Assembly: GCA_022410635.1 (NCBI GenBank)
Contig: JAJVDF010000780.1
Coordinates: forward strand, 212,978-276,977
DNA: 64,000 nt
Origin: Tretioscincus oriximinensis
Taxonomy: Eukaryota; Chordata; Lepidosauria; Squamata; Gymnophthalmidae
Direction of reading: 5' to 3'
Below, one piece after another: positions 32,520 through 43,107 of the stretch; the first letter of the stretch is position 1, and each line of letters begins with the position of its first letter. The position numbers and the translations under genes are program-made. The notes beneath the pieces are model-generated. The model made no database searches and was not told where the DNA came from. It saw only the letters and a program-made list of their open reading frames with translations.

Positions 32520-32865
32520 GTGATCTGATGGAAGTGTTTTACCCAGAGAGTCATCAGCCTTTGAAATTTATTTCCAGAAGAGGTGGTAGTAGTTAGCAGC
32601 CTAGATAGCTTTAAGACTAGATTAGACAAGTTCATTTGACACAAAGGGTATAAATAGGTACTCTGATGATCTCTTGATATTGCCTCTGGGATGGAGCATC
32701 AGGCAGGATTACTGAAGTACCATTTGCAGGGAGTTGAGAACAAGTAAGGTTTTGCCTTCTTCTTCTTGAACTGCCTAGGTGCAATTGGTAGGCCATTGTG
32801 TGAGACAGAATGCTGGATGGACTCTATGCTGCTTCAGCAGGGTTCCTCTTACGTTCAGCATCTTG
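32520..32865 (+). mobile_element. CR1-like LINE 3' end, type B
   Basis: 'TTTTACCCAGAGAGTCATC' through 'GAGACAGAATGCTGGATGG' and 'CAGGGTTCCTCTTACGTTC' cover the RT tail and 3' UTR. With 32196-32455 it forms a large inverted repeat about 65 nt apart. Confidence 0.85.
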
Positions 32866-33029
32866 AGGACTTTCTTGATTTATTTTTCCCTCCACCTTTC
32901 TACATCTCTTTACAGGTTGCACTTTACACTCATTGCCTTCACACCCATTTGTACTTCTACTGCTATTTAGGTACCCATGTTGCTATAAATGTTTGTCCCA
33001 AAGCAGCTCTTTATTCCATGGCACCTGAA
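32866..33029. other. Spacer, no feature
   Basis: Unique-looking pyrimidine-biased sequence. Confidence 0.3.
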
Positions 33030-33112
33030 GGATCAGGCTTTTCTATGAAAGCTTATGCTGTTTATTTCTCGCAGGTGTCTGTAGGTGCTGCAAGACTCTC
33101 TTGCTAGATTTC
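33030..33112 (+). repeat. Hammerhead-type repeat, decayed
   Basis: 'CTATGAAAGCTTATGCTG' keeps the GAA-AGCU-U-AUGC end of the motif, and 'GTAGGTGCTGCAAGACTCTC' the downstream family sequence. The upstream core reads CUGAAGG, with the needed A changed to G, and helix II is eroded. Confidence 0.55.
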
Positions 33113-34839
33113 CTGTACATATTTACCTGAGAGTAACGCTACCTCCACATAGCAAGAGGAAAATGGAGGCACTTTAGATCCCACAACTGCCTTTCTTCAT
33201 GGGTATTTTCTTCAAGAAAAATCCAGTTACGTCGACCAAGCAAGATTAGAAATTATTCTTACTGCAATAAAAGTATTCTAGGATTTCATCCTAATTCCCT
33301 AGCACTACACAGGAACTGTCACTGATACATGTAGCAATACCAATACAGTGCAGGAACCACCTGTGTCCAAATGCATCCAAAGTCCAATTCAGGCTGATGC
33401 AACTTTCTTCTGAGAAGAAAGGAGAGACTGCACAGTTAGGCACATTCCTTGCATGCTTTACTGACTCCTTAATTAAGGAAACATTCACAAGGGATCTTTA
33501 TAGTACCAGGTGATGCTTCTAGTGATGTAGAAACTGCACACCTTTATCTCAAGAGTAAATTCTACTTTCATGCACTCTGGATTTAAGGTAACTGTTCCAG
33601 TGAACTTCATTTTTGTAGAACATAGAAAAATAGTTGATTTCTGCAACTAATAGCTTTCTTTTAATGGCAAGTGGGAGAGCCATTTCTGTGTTGGCCCCTT
33701 AGCTTTTGAATGTGTTCCCAGAGGAGGTATAACAGATTCTTGACTTGAGCCTCTGGCCCTAATCAACCTATCAGAGGGCCTTCTTCTGGAACCACAGCTG
33801 AGGAAGGAAAGGAACAGATTGAGATTCAAGATTTTGCTACTCATGGAAAGGATATTTAGGTCAGCTGAAAAAACTTGTGTGATGAGGCACACCCAGTCTT
33901 CATCTGGTACAAATAAGCTGGAAGCTCCATGGATGATTATAGCAGACAATAATCCATAGTTGCACATGTTTATTTCCATCTTTGTTCTAGTTATTTATGT
34001 TTATTATTAGCTGTTAAACACCATGCATATCTAAGTGTCCTTTAGTTGTGATACCAGTTTTCTAGGGCTGTCTTCTCCCTTCCAACCAAGAAAAATCATA
34101 GTCCTTATACCTTGGAGAGGGTAGTGTAGACGCAGCAAATGTCCAGCTATGCTTCCTTCTTCCTCCTACCCAAGGACAACCATAATTCTTATATTTTTGA
34201 AGATAATTGACATAGCAGCAAAGGCTCAGATGCAGCAGCCTTTTGTAGCCTTTTTCCCTCTGTGACTTCCTTCCAGAACTTATGTCTGCCTCCAGGGGCC
34301 TTCAACTCTGTTTATTATTTTAAAATAGTGTTCATATTTCTGTTTTGAGATTCTGTATTATATTATGAACTTTGGACTGGATTCTTTTAATCAATTTTGT
34401 TGTGTTGTGCTGTTATAACCTATGGCCACAATAAATGCATTTAAATTTAAATAGTAAATCTCTTGAATGCAAAACACTTCCAGGCTGCCTTTTCTGCTGT
34501 TTCTTTTTCTTTGTGAAATATGCCCCATTCATTCAACCTGTACCTTCTGAATTGCAATTTCCTTCCATCAAAAAGCTCTAAATTCTTTCCAGGTTGTCAA
34601 GATTTGGCTCGTAATGTGGTTATTATGATGGATATAAACTTTACGTACTGGGAACTCAAATGTACCATGATATGTTAAACACAGAAAATGATTCTTCGGA
34701 GTAATAAAGAAAAGGAACCAGCAGCAACAGCTGCTTGAATGGGTTTAACAATTTTGCTGAGGTTTTTTTTAAAAAAAAATCGCAGTTTTACATGATGGAA
34801 TGGAATATATAATACCAATGCAAGTAAGGGAGATGGACT
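33113..34839. other. No recognised gene; possible old LINE remnant 33660-33800
   Basis: 33700-33760 ('GTTCCCAGAGGAGGTATAAC') is faintly like the C-terminal LWNxLPxEI region of L2/CR1. 'CACAATAAATGCATTT' at 34431 could be its A-rich end. This is weak. The rest is unique-looking. Confidence 0.3.
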
Positions 34840-35034
34840 TTTACATCTAGCCTCGAAGTCCCATGAAGTTTACCACGTTCACGTTACTGAATATCCTATG
34901 AAGGCTATTTATCGCAGTTTAGAGAAATCCGCTATTAAATTGGACAAACAGCGGTTGCTGGAAAATCTAAGACCAAAGAAAATCTGAAACCACACTGAAC
35001 TTGAGTGAAATCATGGGGTGGGTTCTACATTATA
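34840..35034 (+). repeat. Unclassified repeat U, partial
   Basis: 'TTACTGAATATCCTATGAAG', 'GAAATCCGCTATTAAATTGG' and 'GCGGTTGCTGGAAAATC' match the 3' half of repeat U at 21.5 and 41.2 kb. A SINE follows directly. Confidence 0.5.
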
Positions 35035-35347
35035 TTGGTACAATGAATGGCTGAGTTGCTAAGGAAATGGACTCTCATCTGGGAGATCGGGTTTTGAAGC
35101 CCTGTGTTGGACATGGGGAAGGGTTAGCACCTTCCACTAGCCTGTAGCTCTAGCCAACCCTGCTGTACGAAAGCATGAATTGCAAGAAATTGCAATTGAC
35201 TGCAAGTAGTTACATGGGAACCACAACAGCCTGGTAGAGAAGATAGAATGTAAGCCTTCAGGCAAAATACCCTAGTAAACCACTTTGAGTGCCTTTGAAA
35301 AGGTGAGAAAAGTAGGGTATAAGTTCCCAGTTCTTCTTCTTCTCCTC
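35035..35347 (+). mobile_element. tRNA-derived SINE, full length
   Basis: Decayed A box ('AATGGCTGAGTTGCTAAGG'), B box 'GGGTTTTGAAGCC', 'CTTCCACTAGCCTGTAGCTC' body, LINE-like end 'TTTGAGTGCCTTTGAAAAGG' with 'GTATAAGTTCCCAG', and a TTC tail at 35332-35347. Confidence 0.85.
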
Positions 35348-35883
35348 TTAGTTGGGACACAGCCTAAGACTGAATAATTTTCTAGCTGTAATCCTCTCTG
35401 TGTATAAGAAAGAAATTGGAAAATGAAGGGGGAGGCAAAGAAGGAGGGGGAGCATTTAATATTTTTTAAACATTGAAAGAAAGATAAGGGAAATGTAATG
35501 TAATTTGTGATTGTCATTAATAAAAAAATTGTACAGAGATTGACTGACATTCATGCCTTACTTCCATCTATTCTTTAGGACAGTCAAGACACTCATAGGA
35601 TGATGAAGCCTAGATGATTCATTGCTTTCGATTACACCAAACTCTTTGAATGGTGTAATGTACTAATCAGATGGACAGTGAGTAGACGGAATGAAGCATG
35701 CTTTAAAACAGATGAAGCAGTGGGCCTAACGGATTTGAAATGTCACCATCACTACAGTGGTTGTCTCCATTGTGTTGTCACTCCAAAATAAAGGATCCTA
35801 AAGTTCCAAGAACTTTAGGCAACTATTCATGGTATTGATTGGACTATAGCATGTGAGTGCTTAGTGAAGAATTTTAACATTCT
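35348..35883. other. No recognised feature
   Basis: A/T-rich, unique-looking. Confidence 0.4.
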
Positions 35884-35985
35884 TTTTTTATTTAGTATTT
35901 TTATTAATTTGTGCAAATAAAAATAAATACAACATACACAAAACAAGACATAACATAAAATTCCCTACCCCACTCCCCTTCGAAC
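35884..35985 (-). mobile_element. Possible L1 3' end, antisense
   Basis: A T-run followed by 'TATTTTTATTAATTTGTGC', 'ACAACATACACAAAACAAG' and a 'CCCCACTCCCC' block resembles the order at the 3' end of the complete L1 (10571-10700). Only the tail is present. Confidence 0.45.
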
Positions 35986-36195
35986 AAATGGACATANCCA
36001 AATCAATCTCTGTTCAGTGAACATTAGAACATTCCTTACTAGGTATAAACTAAACTTGATATTGGTCACTCCACGAATGCACGCTGTAAGAAACAACCTG
36101 AAAAACTCACACCTACCTCNTATGGGCTCTAAGGGGCTATGAGACCCTCTTGCTAAATACACTATGCCAAATGTATTTCTCATACCTGCATTCAC

Positions 36196-36345
36196 TTGTA
36201 TGGGTCGGTCATCGTGATGACCCTACTCCAGTTACGTCTAGTTCTCAAGTTACGGACATTTCTGGACACAGACAATCTAGCCACAGTAATCCATGCAATG
36301 GCAACTTTCATATTGGATTTTTATTGGGTTGCCAATTTTCTGGAG
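36196..36345 (+). mobile_element. L2-like LINE fragment, RT region
   Basis: The plus strand encodes LVLKLRTFLDTDNLATVIHA, then MATFILDFY. This fits the L2/CR1-clade 'LRPFLDxxxLxxVIHAxVTSRLDYCN' segment downstream of the RT. It ends before the next conserved block. Confidence 0.65.
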
Positions 36346-36371
36346 TGTCCTGGAAAAATAGGGAATGCAGC

Positions 36372-36435
36372 AGCCTTCCGCCGCCCCCCGCCCCCCCCCC
36401 CACCACCACCACCTTTCTCCTCCCTCCCTCCTTTC
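36372..36435. repeat. C-rich low-complexity tract
   Basis: CCG, C-run and CCA units followed by a TCC-rich stretch, about 60 nt. Confidence 0.7.
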
Positions 36436-37734
36436 CCTTGTTGCACACTTAGCAAGAAGCTTTGGATGAAAATAAATGCAAGTTGAAAATGTATTTTAAG
36501 ACAGAGACTTCATGCCAAAGGCACATCAACATGAGCCCCATTTTCCATACTGAGCTTTTGGTGTGTTAGGGAATCATGCTGAAGGTTTCCTCCACCTTCC
36601 AAATACCTCAGTTATCTGCTCAACAATATGCTCTTTCGCTGTTGTTTTTTAGTGCTCCAGGTTAAATCTCCATCTGCTTCCTGTTGGTTTACACCCAGGC
36701 TGATTTGTCAAAAGCTTCCTGNCATTTATACACTTCCAGTGGCACTAATATGTACTGTGCCATGTTGCATCAGATGACTGCACATCACACAATGCAGTGC
36801 GACATGGCATGACCTGACATAGCACAATGCATGTGTCTCCTTGCATCAGCAGGAATGAAGCTTAATAGAAGGTAATTAGGCACAAATGAAGAGGACTTCC
36901 CTTCCACCTTTCATTACAATGAGGTACGAAGCACAGCGATCTTCTCCTTCTGCTTGGTTAATTAATTTTGAGACTGTTCTTAGCGACACTCTGCTGCCCA
37001 GGTTTTCAGGACTTGAGGATTTTAATCAAGGCAGTTCTGTACTTGGCTTTATGGAATGGCCTGGAAGACCATTCCAGGTCAGTCACTATCTGGATTGATC
37101 AGAGGCATTCACGCACTGCATGCAGGAACATCTTCATTCTGCCCATCAGCCATATGAATTTCCCATTCCAAGCCTTGAATCAGGCCATTAAATGCCCCAC
37201 CTACTGATGGCCACAATTTATAAATGAATTGATATGCATGTTGGATGACAGATAGGACACCCTTCCACACAACATGTTAAAAACTGTAATGGTATTAAGT
37301 TCCAAAACAGCCCAATCATGGATCCATGCAGACATACCCTCTTTCTTTCATACCCCAACAAAGCATCAGAAAACCTTTAAATCCAGTGGAACAGACAAGT
37401 GAACTAACTGGGAAAGAAATACTGAGCATGTTCAGTATACAATTTTGCATTGTCTTGTGTCAGCATCCTCTCATGATGTCCTGGTAATCCCATTAAGGAC
37501 TGTACCCATAGGAAGGCTCCTCACTTCCATGGCTGCAGGCAAAGCACCTTTTTCCGGATGCATTGTGAAAACTTCCTGGTCCTTTACAAAAACTCTGTTG
37601 GCATGTGGAGTGGAGTCATCATGACTATACTACCATCATGATAGGAAAACTTTGTGTACTTGCGACCAGAGTGAAGCTGGTTGGGATGCAAGATTGGATG
37701 AAGGTTTGCCTCTTTTGCTGCCTGAGAATTCCCA
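36436..37734. other. No recognised feature
   Basis: Unique-looking DNA. Frames at 36886-37207 overlap and lack motifs. Confidence 0.4.
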
Positions 37735-37832
37735 TATGAAATTGGTTGACCACTTTGTGAGACAGAAAACTGGACTATGTTTGCTATGCCATGATACAAT
37801 TAGGCTTCTTCTGATTTTCTTATATCCTTAAG
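37735..37832 (+). mobile_element. CR1-like LINE tail fragment, type B, decayed
   Basis: 'GAAATTGGTTGACCACTTTG', 'TGAGACAGAAAACTGGAC' and 'CTTCTTCTGATTTTCTTAT' follow the type B 3' UTR, with many changes. Confidence 0.5.
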
Positions 37833-37924
37833 ACTTGAAAGTGTCCTGTCCACACTCAGGACATAAGATTCAGGTCAAAACAGAACTATGGAACATGGCA
37901 TAACAACCACAAAATTACAATAAG

Positions 37925-38440
37925 GTAAAGTTCTCACAATGGGAAAAAACAGGAGGGAAAGTTGTTTGGATCTGAGCTGATCACATGCATTTTCTATAAA
38001 ATCCAAGTGGAAAACACACTGGTTGTGCTCAGTCTGCACAGCAATGCGTTTTCTCAGCGGTGTTCACTCAGAAAACCAACATCAGTGCAGCTTAACACAA
38101 TTCTTGTTAAGTACACTCTGGCAATGATTTTGCTGTGAGCTCTGATGAAAGCAAGACCTGAACAAATGGAGGTCTGGTCCTTGGAGGTCTTCTGGGAAAA
38201 GCAGGAGAACTCCCAAAGGGTGGAGTCCAGGGCAGCAGGAAATCTAACCGGAGGACCCACAAGGACTGGAGTTCCAGCTCCCCCATTGTAGTTCACAGCA
38301 GTGTGTGTGCGGGCACTAAAATGAGGCTGGATATGGCAGAAAACANTGAAGGGAATCCCTACTCAGCTTCGCTGTTTTCTGTCCCCATATTTTCCCCTCA
38401 TGAGAACTCGGCCCAAGAGAGATCAACATCATTCTTTCAG
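37925..38440 (+). repeat. Unclassified repeat V, with inverted ends
   Basis: The left end 'AAGTTCTCACAATGGG' and the reverse complement of the right end ('GAGTTCTCATGAGGGG', 38394-38412) are similar, suggesting terminal inverted repeats. An internal hairpin (TTTTCTCAG...CTCAGAAAA) lies at 38050-38077. The frames inside have no known domain. Probably a non-autonomous DNA transposon related to 31240-31500. Confidence 0.45.
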
Positions 38441-39174
38441 CTTATGCAGACCAATGCACAATCTGTCCTAGAGACCAAGAGAACTCTCTCATCCAAGAGA
38501 ACTTTTCATTCAGTGCCACATACGACTACCAGTGCAGAATGTAAACATTATCCTGTTGAGCATCCAATGGCCGTGGAGTGTCAAAGGGAATTTCGTTTGT
38601 AATTCTCTCCATAATTTTCTGTCGCTGTCACTGATGTCTTGTTTAGTAGCATTGCAGGAAATGGGGGGAGAGGGTCTAATTATACTTCACATGCCTTCCA
38701 ACATTTATTTTCAAAGTCTCACTTTGCATTTCTAATGTGCTCCTTTCATCATTTATGCCATTTTTTTTTAATCTGCCGAGTGCTCAATACTTAATTAGAA
38801 AAGTTACTTTGGCATAGCTGAGTGACTGCTTTTTGAAACTTAATCAGATGAACCCTTTTAAAGATTTTTTCTCCTACTTATCTTAATAGATACTTAGTTA
38901 CCTGATGGTTCAAAAAGAGGGAAAAAAAAGATTATCTCTTTTTTCTGAAGACTGATGCTTATTGGAACATTGATACAAATTTATTTATTTATTTATTGTA
39001 AAGATCTCAGCTGGGATGATTTTCCTCAAGAAAGCCTTTTGTTCCAACTAGTATCTAAGAGGTATTTTTAAAAGAATATGTTTAAAAGANTATTTGGAAC
39101 AGTGAAGAAAGAAAAGGAAAAATTGCTCCTCACTGAGGCCCAGACATCTTTGATGGATCCCCATGTAGATGAGT
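38441..39174. other. No recognised feature; candidate conserved non-coding DNA
   Basis: 38740-38930 is A/T-rich with no similarity to the repeats here and could be constrained non-coding DNA. A short (TTTA)n run is at 38982-38998. Confidence 0.25.
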
Positions 39175-39412
39175 CAGAGAGCCAATCTGCTGTAGTAGTT
39201 GGAATGCAAGACTTTTATCTAAAAGTCTCCTGGTTCACTTCCACCACAAAAGCCAGCTGGTTGACCTTGGGCTAGTCATAGTTCTTCTGAGCTCTTTCAG
39301 CCCCACCTACTTCACAAGGTGTCTGTTGTAAAGAGAACAGAAGGTTATATGAGACGCTTTGATTCTCTTCGGGTTAAGAAAACGGGGGTTTAAAAACCAA
39401 GTACTCTTCTTA
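39175..39412 (+). mobile_element. Sauria-type SINE
   Basis: Head 'GTAGTAGTTGGAATGCAAG', body 'GACCTTGGGCTAGTCATAG' and 'CAGCCCCACCTACTTCACAA', LINE-like end 'TTTGATTCTCTTCGGGTTAA', and a short TTCTT tail. Confidence 0.85.
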
Positions 39413-39492
39413 AGAACATAAGAAGAGCCATACTGGATTGGGCCAGAGCCCATCTAGTCCAGCATTCTGTCTCATTCAGAGGCCCACCAGAT
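39413..39492 (-). mobile_element. CR1-like LINE 3' end, type B, antisense, short
   Basis: 'AAGAACATAAGAAGAGCC', 'CCCATCTAGTCCAGCATTC' and 'GAGGCCCACCAGATG' are the last 80 nt of type B, inserted between the SINE tail and a pyrimidine tract. Confidence 0.85.
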
Positions 39493-39630
39493 GAACCTTC
39501 TTTTTCTTCTTTCTCTTCTTCTTCCTCTTCCCCGTCCTCTTCTTCATCTACGTCTTCATCCTCATCTTTGTCCTCGTCTTCTTCTTCCTTTTCGTCTTCC
39601 TCTTTCTTGTTCTCTTCCTCTTCTTCAACA
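39493..39630. repeat. Polypyrimidine microsatellite (CTT/TCT/CCT)
   Basis: About 135 nt of imperfect CTT, TCT and CGTCTTC units, possibly an expansion of the neighbouring SINE tail that the CR1 piece now interrupts. Confidence 0.75.
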
Positions 39631-39631
39631 G

Positions 39632-39840
39632 TGTATGTGGAATGGCTCCCAAACTGTGACCCAGTGCACTATTGAAGTCTCACGGGACAGCAAAATGGCT
39701 GCCACTCACTCAAGTACCTATTGTACAGGCCATACACAGGAAAAGATTTTTCCTTTAGGTGGTCTCAGAAGAGGTGCTTGCTCCAAGTGCCTATTTCCTC
39801 ATCAATTACAGGCACTATATTTAGTATATAAGCTTCTACA
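39632..39840 (+). repeat. Unclassified repeat R
   Basis: Related to 26086-26285: 'GTGCACTATTGAAGTCTC', 'CAGCAAAATGGCTGCCAC', 'GAGGTGCTTGCTCCAAGTG' and 'CAGGCACTATATTTAGTA'. Confidence 0.55.
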
Positions 39841-40197
39841 TAATTTAGGACAGCAGTGCTTGTTCAACCACCTCAATTATATGACAATAGAGCATTAAAA
39901 AGCTTAAGAAGAAATCAAGCAGTCCAAATCAATCACTGCTTGATTTTTCCCCATAAGCTTTTGAATGCTCTGTATTATTTTTATACCTATATTAGTCAGG
40001 TTTATACAAGTTTTATTGGCTAATTGAAGAATCTTGTATCCATTTTGTCTGGGGAAGTGCAGTGTGTGAACTGAAAAATAAAACACTGTCTAAATGCATC
40101 TGGCCAGATTCCTAGCAGATACATCCATGATTTCACTTGGATGTAGAGGACTCATTTTGACCATTGCTGAGGATANTACATTATATCCATTTTAGAA
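39841..40197. other. No recognised feature
   Basis: Unique-looking. Confidence 0.4.
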
Positions 40198-40440
40198 GAG
40201 AAAAAGAAGAGTTAGCTTTTATACTTTTCTCAGCCCGAAGGGAATCAAAGCATCTTACATTACCTTCTATTCTTCCCTATATAACAAACACCTTGTGAAG
40301 TAGATGGGGTTGAGAGAGCTCCAAAGAACTGCAATTAACCAAGGTCTCCCAGCTAGCTTCATGGAGGAGTGCAGAATCAAACCAAGAGACTTCTAGATAA
40401 GAGTCTAACACTCTAATCACTAGTCCAGGCAGTTATTTTC
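40198..40440 (-). mobile_element. Sauria-type SINE, antisense
   Basis: Antisense 3' end 'TTTTATACTTTTCTCAGCCC' at the left, then 'CTTGTGAAGTAGATGGGGTT', 'AACCAAGGTCTCCCAGCTAG', and the head 'CTCTAATCACTAGTCCAGGC' at the right. Nearly full length. Confidence 0.85.
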
Positions 40441-40589
40441 TTTCATATGATCCTAATATATTCAATCATTAGTATTTATTTTAGAGCCCCCACCCCCTTT
40501 TTATGGTATATTTTTACTAGTGGATTCTTTGCTTTTGCTTTTGGTTTGGACTTCTTTGAATCCTTTGTGGGATGGTGTTTGTCTTTGTT

Positions 40590-40795
40590 TTCAGTAAGAA
40601 TGACCAATCAGTGGAATAGATTGCCATGGGAGGTGATGAGTTCCACTCTAACTGACATGTTCAAACAGAGGTTGAGATGCTTCAGTGAATTCTGCATTGA
40701 GCAGAGCATTGGAGCCAGTAATCCTGAAGCTCCCTTCCAGCATTATGATTCCAATATTCTGGTTGCTTGCAGAAGGGATGCAATAGGAATCAAGG
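40590..40795 (+). mobile_element. CR1-like LINE 3' end, type A
   Basis: Encodes VRMTNQWNRLPWEVMSSTLT and DMFKQRL. The 3' UTR 'GAATTCTGCATTGAGCAGAG' and 'CCTTCCAGCATTATGATTCC' is close to the copy at 7336. Confidence 0.85.
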
Positions 40796-40949
40796 TTGTG
40801 TAGAACAACTGGGGGATGGAAAGAAGGTTTAGGAGACAGCAAATCTGAGCAGCCCTTCATAATAGCCCTCTGTTTGCACAGAATAAATATCTTAATTTCT
40901 TTGCTCTTCCTCTCTCCCAGAAATCTCACGTCCTTTTCCCACCTCATGG

Positions 40950-41265
40950 TTTTCCACGCTACAGGTATTTCTTTTAAAATCNGTTCACCATCTGCCCCCA
41001 CCTACCTGAAAGCTTCTACGCTATTCCAATACATTGCCTAGCAATCTCGTAATATGATGAGGAATTGCTGTGCTTGCCTTACTACAATTCCCAGCATTCT
41101 CTGGGAGCTGAGAGCCAACAAATTTGCTTTGTTCTCATTGCTGAATGTCTCCAGGAAGCTTTCTTTTGGATTTACAAAATGTCCGCCATTAAATCGCACA
41201 AACCCCGGTGGCTGGAAACTCCGCGACAGTGGACCTTTTTAACGAGTGGATCACTGAACATATTT
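40950..41265 (+). repeat. Unclassified repeat U
   Basis: Colinear with 21280-21645: 'GTTCACCATCTGCCCCC', 'AATTCCCAGCATTCTCTGGG', 'TTGCTGAATGTCTCCAGGA', 'GCCATTAAATCGCACAAAC' and 'GGTGGCTGGAAACTCCGC'. Confidence 0.55.
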
Positions 41266-41389
41266 GATCCCTTGGGGTGGATGGAAAGTGATGCTGCTTC
41301 CACCTCACTAAGTATTGTGTGTGTGGATGCAGCCTCAGATAACACTAAAAGGGAGAAGGAGCAAGTAAAAAATAATAAGGTTAAGGAAG

Positions 41390-41985
41390 TAGAATTAAAA
41401 ATAATAACTAGACGGTACAGAACACCAGTGCAGCTCTCCCATATGGTGGGACTGTCCCCACAATGTTGCATGGGTGGTAGTATGGTATTTAACATTATTG
41501 GCTGTAATATACTGCTTATAATTGAAGTACTGATAGCTAATTGGTTCCAAATGTTAAATTTAAATTATGGAAAGCAATATCTTGTTAAGCAATGCATTCA
41601 TGCTGTTCATATACTTATAGCCAGGGGATGGAAGAACAAAGCAATATGGACTGTGGATACCTGGCTAAATTATCTGATGGATTTTTGTAGAAGGCTCTGC
41701 TTTCTAGGAATAGGTACCAAAAGAAGGTGGGCAGAAAAATGGTGTTTTCTTGTAGGCTATGTGATTTTCCGTTCGTATAATATAGTTTTAACTCAAACGA
41801 TTATGATGATCTTTGGGTATAAACNTATAATTTAAGAATGTATTTCATGATATCTCCCAGGTGAAGAGAGGTGAGTTTATGTTCTATTTGTTTGTTTGTT
41901 TTGCTTATGTATTTTGCCATGTTAACCTGTTGTGTTTTTCGTAAGATAATAAAATAAAAAATAAAAAAGACAGCTTCAGAGAACC
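41390..41985 (+). mobile_element. L1 3' end (ORF2 C-terminus and A-rich tail)
   Basis: The frame to 41835 encodes AVHILIARGWKNKAIWTVDT and WLNYLMDF, equivalent to IVIARDWKDHTKWTQQIW in the complete L1. The upstream part keeps only a distorted Cys-rich region. A 3' UTR of about 150 nt ends in an A-rich tail (41945-41985). 5' truncated. Confidence 0.8.
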
Positions 41986-42574
41986 TTTCCTTCTATAGAG
42001 AAAAATACTATTTGAAATTCCAGATGTCCACCAGGTTCCTTTGTGCACTTATTTCCTCTTCAAGTTAAGCAGTTGGAATAGCTTGCCAATTACCTGGATC
42101 TACTCAATTGACTTCATTATGCATATTAAAATAACTTGGAGCAGTAAGTGATAAATATACTGTCCTTTGAGAGACATCCACCTAATGCACTTTTCAAGTT
42201 TGATAAATAGATTGTTCCTCTCTTGACATTCACCCTATTCTCTTGACTGAGTTATAGTGCTATATTCAGCAAAACGACTGATGTGCCATTGATAAGTAGG
42301 TATAAATATTTATCTCCAAAGGTATTTGATACAAAATGTGCATGAGAAGCACTTAAATTATATGCCATAAGTGCTAATTAAATGATTGCATCATTGGTTT
42401 GAGCACCATGTTCACTGCACAAATGTTGTAAATACTTGCTCATATCTGCATACATTCCCCCAATGGTGCTTTGCCCTGTTTTACTCTTTTACCTTTGGTT
42501 AAACCTAGAGACTCTTCAAACAGCACAGTGAAACACAATCTGGGCCGACAAAAAATATATGGTATTTCTCTGTT
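41986..42574. other. No recognised feature
   Basis: A/T-rich unique-looking sequence. Confidence 0.4.
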
Positions 42575-42622
42575 TCTGGAGGCTGCCAAAGTTCCGAGCC
42601 TTGTCATTGGTTATTATGCCAC
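42575..42622 (-). repeat. Repeat Y fragment
   Basis: Reverse complement 'TAACCAATGACAAGGCTCGG' with 'AACTTTGGCAGCCTCCAG' matches the start of the Y units at 60.95 and 61.26 kb. Confidence 0.55.
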
Positions 42623-42919
42623 GGAATGCTGAACTTTCCCCACACGCCTTTTCTTACTTATGATACCTATTGATATTGAATTTGCTTCTTCCAAACAACC
42701 ACTGAAAACATTATTTTATTTTATTTATTCATACTTGCATATTCATATCCTGCACTATACCCAAAGGTCATAGGGCAGCCAATAATAAAGGCAAAAAAAA
42801 CCAAAATTGGTGTGTTCAAACAATATCTGAAGATGGGGGGGAAATGCATTTCTTCAACCAAAGAACAGGTTAAAGAAGTGTGACATCAACGATCCTCCTG
42901 CCTTCTTTTTCATATTGGT
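42623..42919. other. Possible LINE/SINE tail near 42713-42790
   Basis: 'TTATTTTATTTATTCATACT' followed by 'GTCATAGGGCAGCC' resembles the antisense A-rich end of a SINE or L2 (compare 56098 and 46230). The rest is unremarkable. Confidence 0.35.
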
Positions 42920-43107
42920 AGTTTTTGTGGAAGAAGCTGTGTTATTCTGGGCTTAGAATATCTTGGAAGAGGGTCTCAAAGCACCTTACAGGCTAACAAG
43001 ATAAAGATAGGTAGCATGAACTTTCATAGACAAGTCTACTTCTTTAGACTCCACAGCATCTGAAGAAAGATAATTGCTTTGTGAGAGCACATGCTGCCTA
43101 CACAACA
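42920..43107. repeat. Head-to-head hammerhead-type repeat, decayed
   Basis: 'GTGGAAGAAGCTGTGTTATT' is the eroded head, and the minus-strand core follows at about 42996-43052 (CUAAAGA in place of CUGAAGA). After it comes an inverted second arm, 'GCATCTGAAGAAAG' ... 'GAGAGCACATGCTGCC'. The layout is the same as at 8.8 and 29.3 kb. Confidence 0.6.

Noticed and set aside
36196..36486. Proline-rich small protein
   Set aside because: The frame joins an L2 fragment to a C-rich low-complexity tract.
41065..41834. 256-codon plus-strand frame as a host gene
   Set aside because: The first third is repeat U, and the rest is the decayed C-terminus of L1 ORF2 with a LINE tail.
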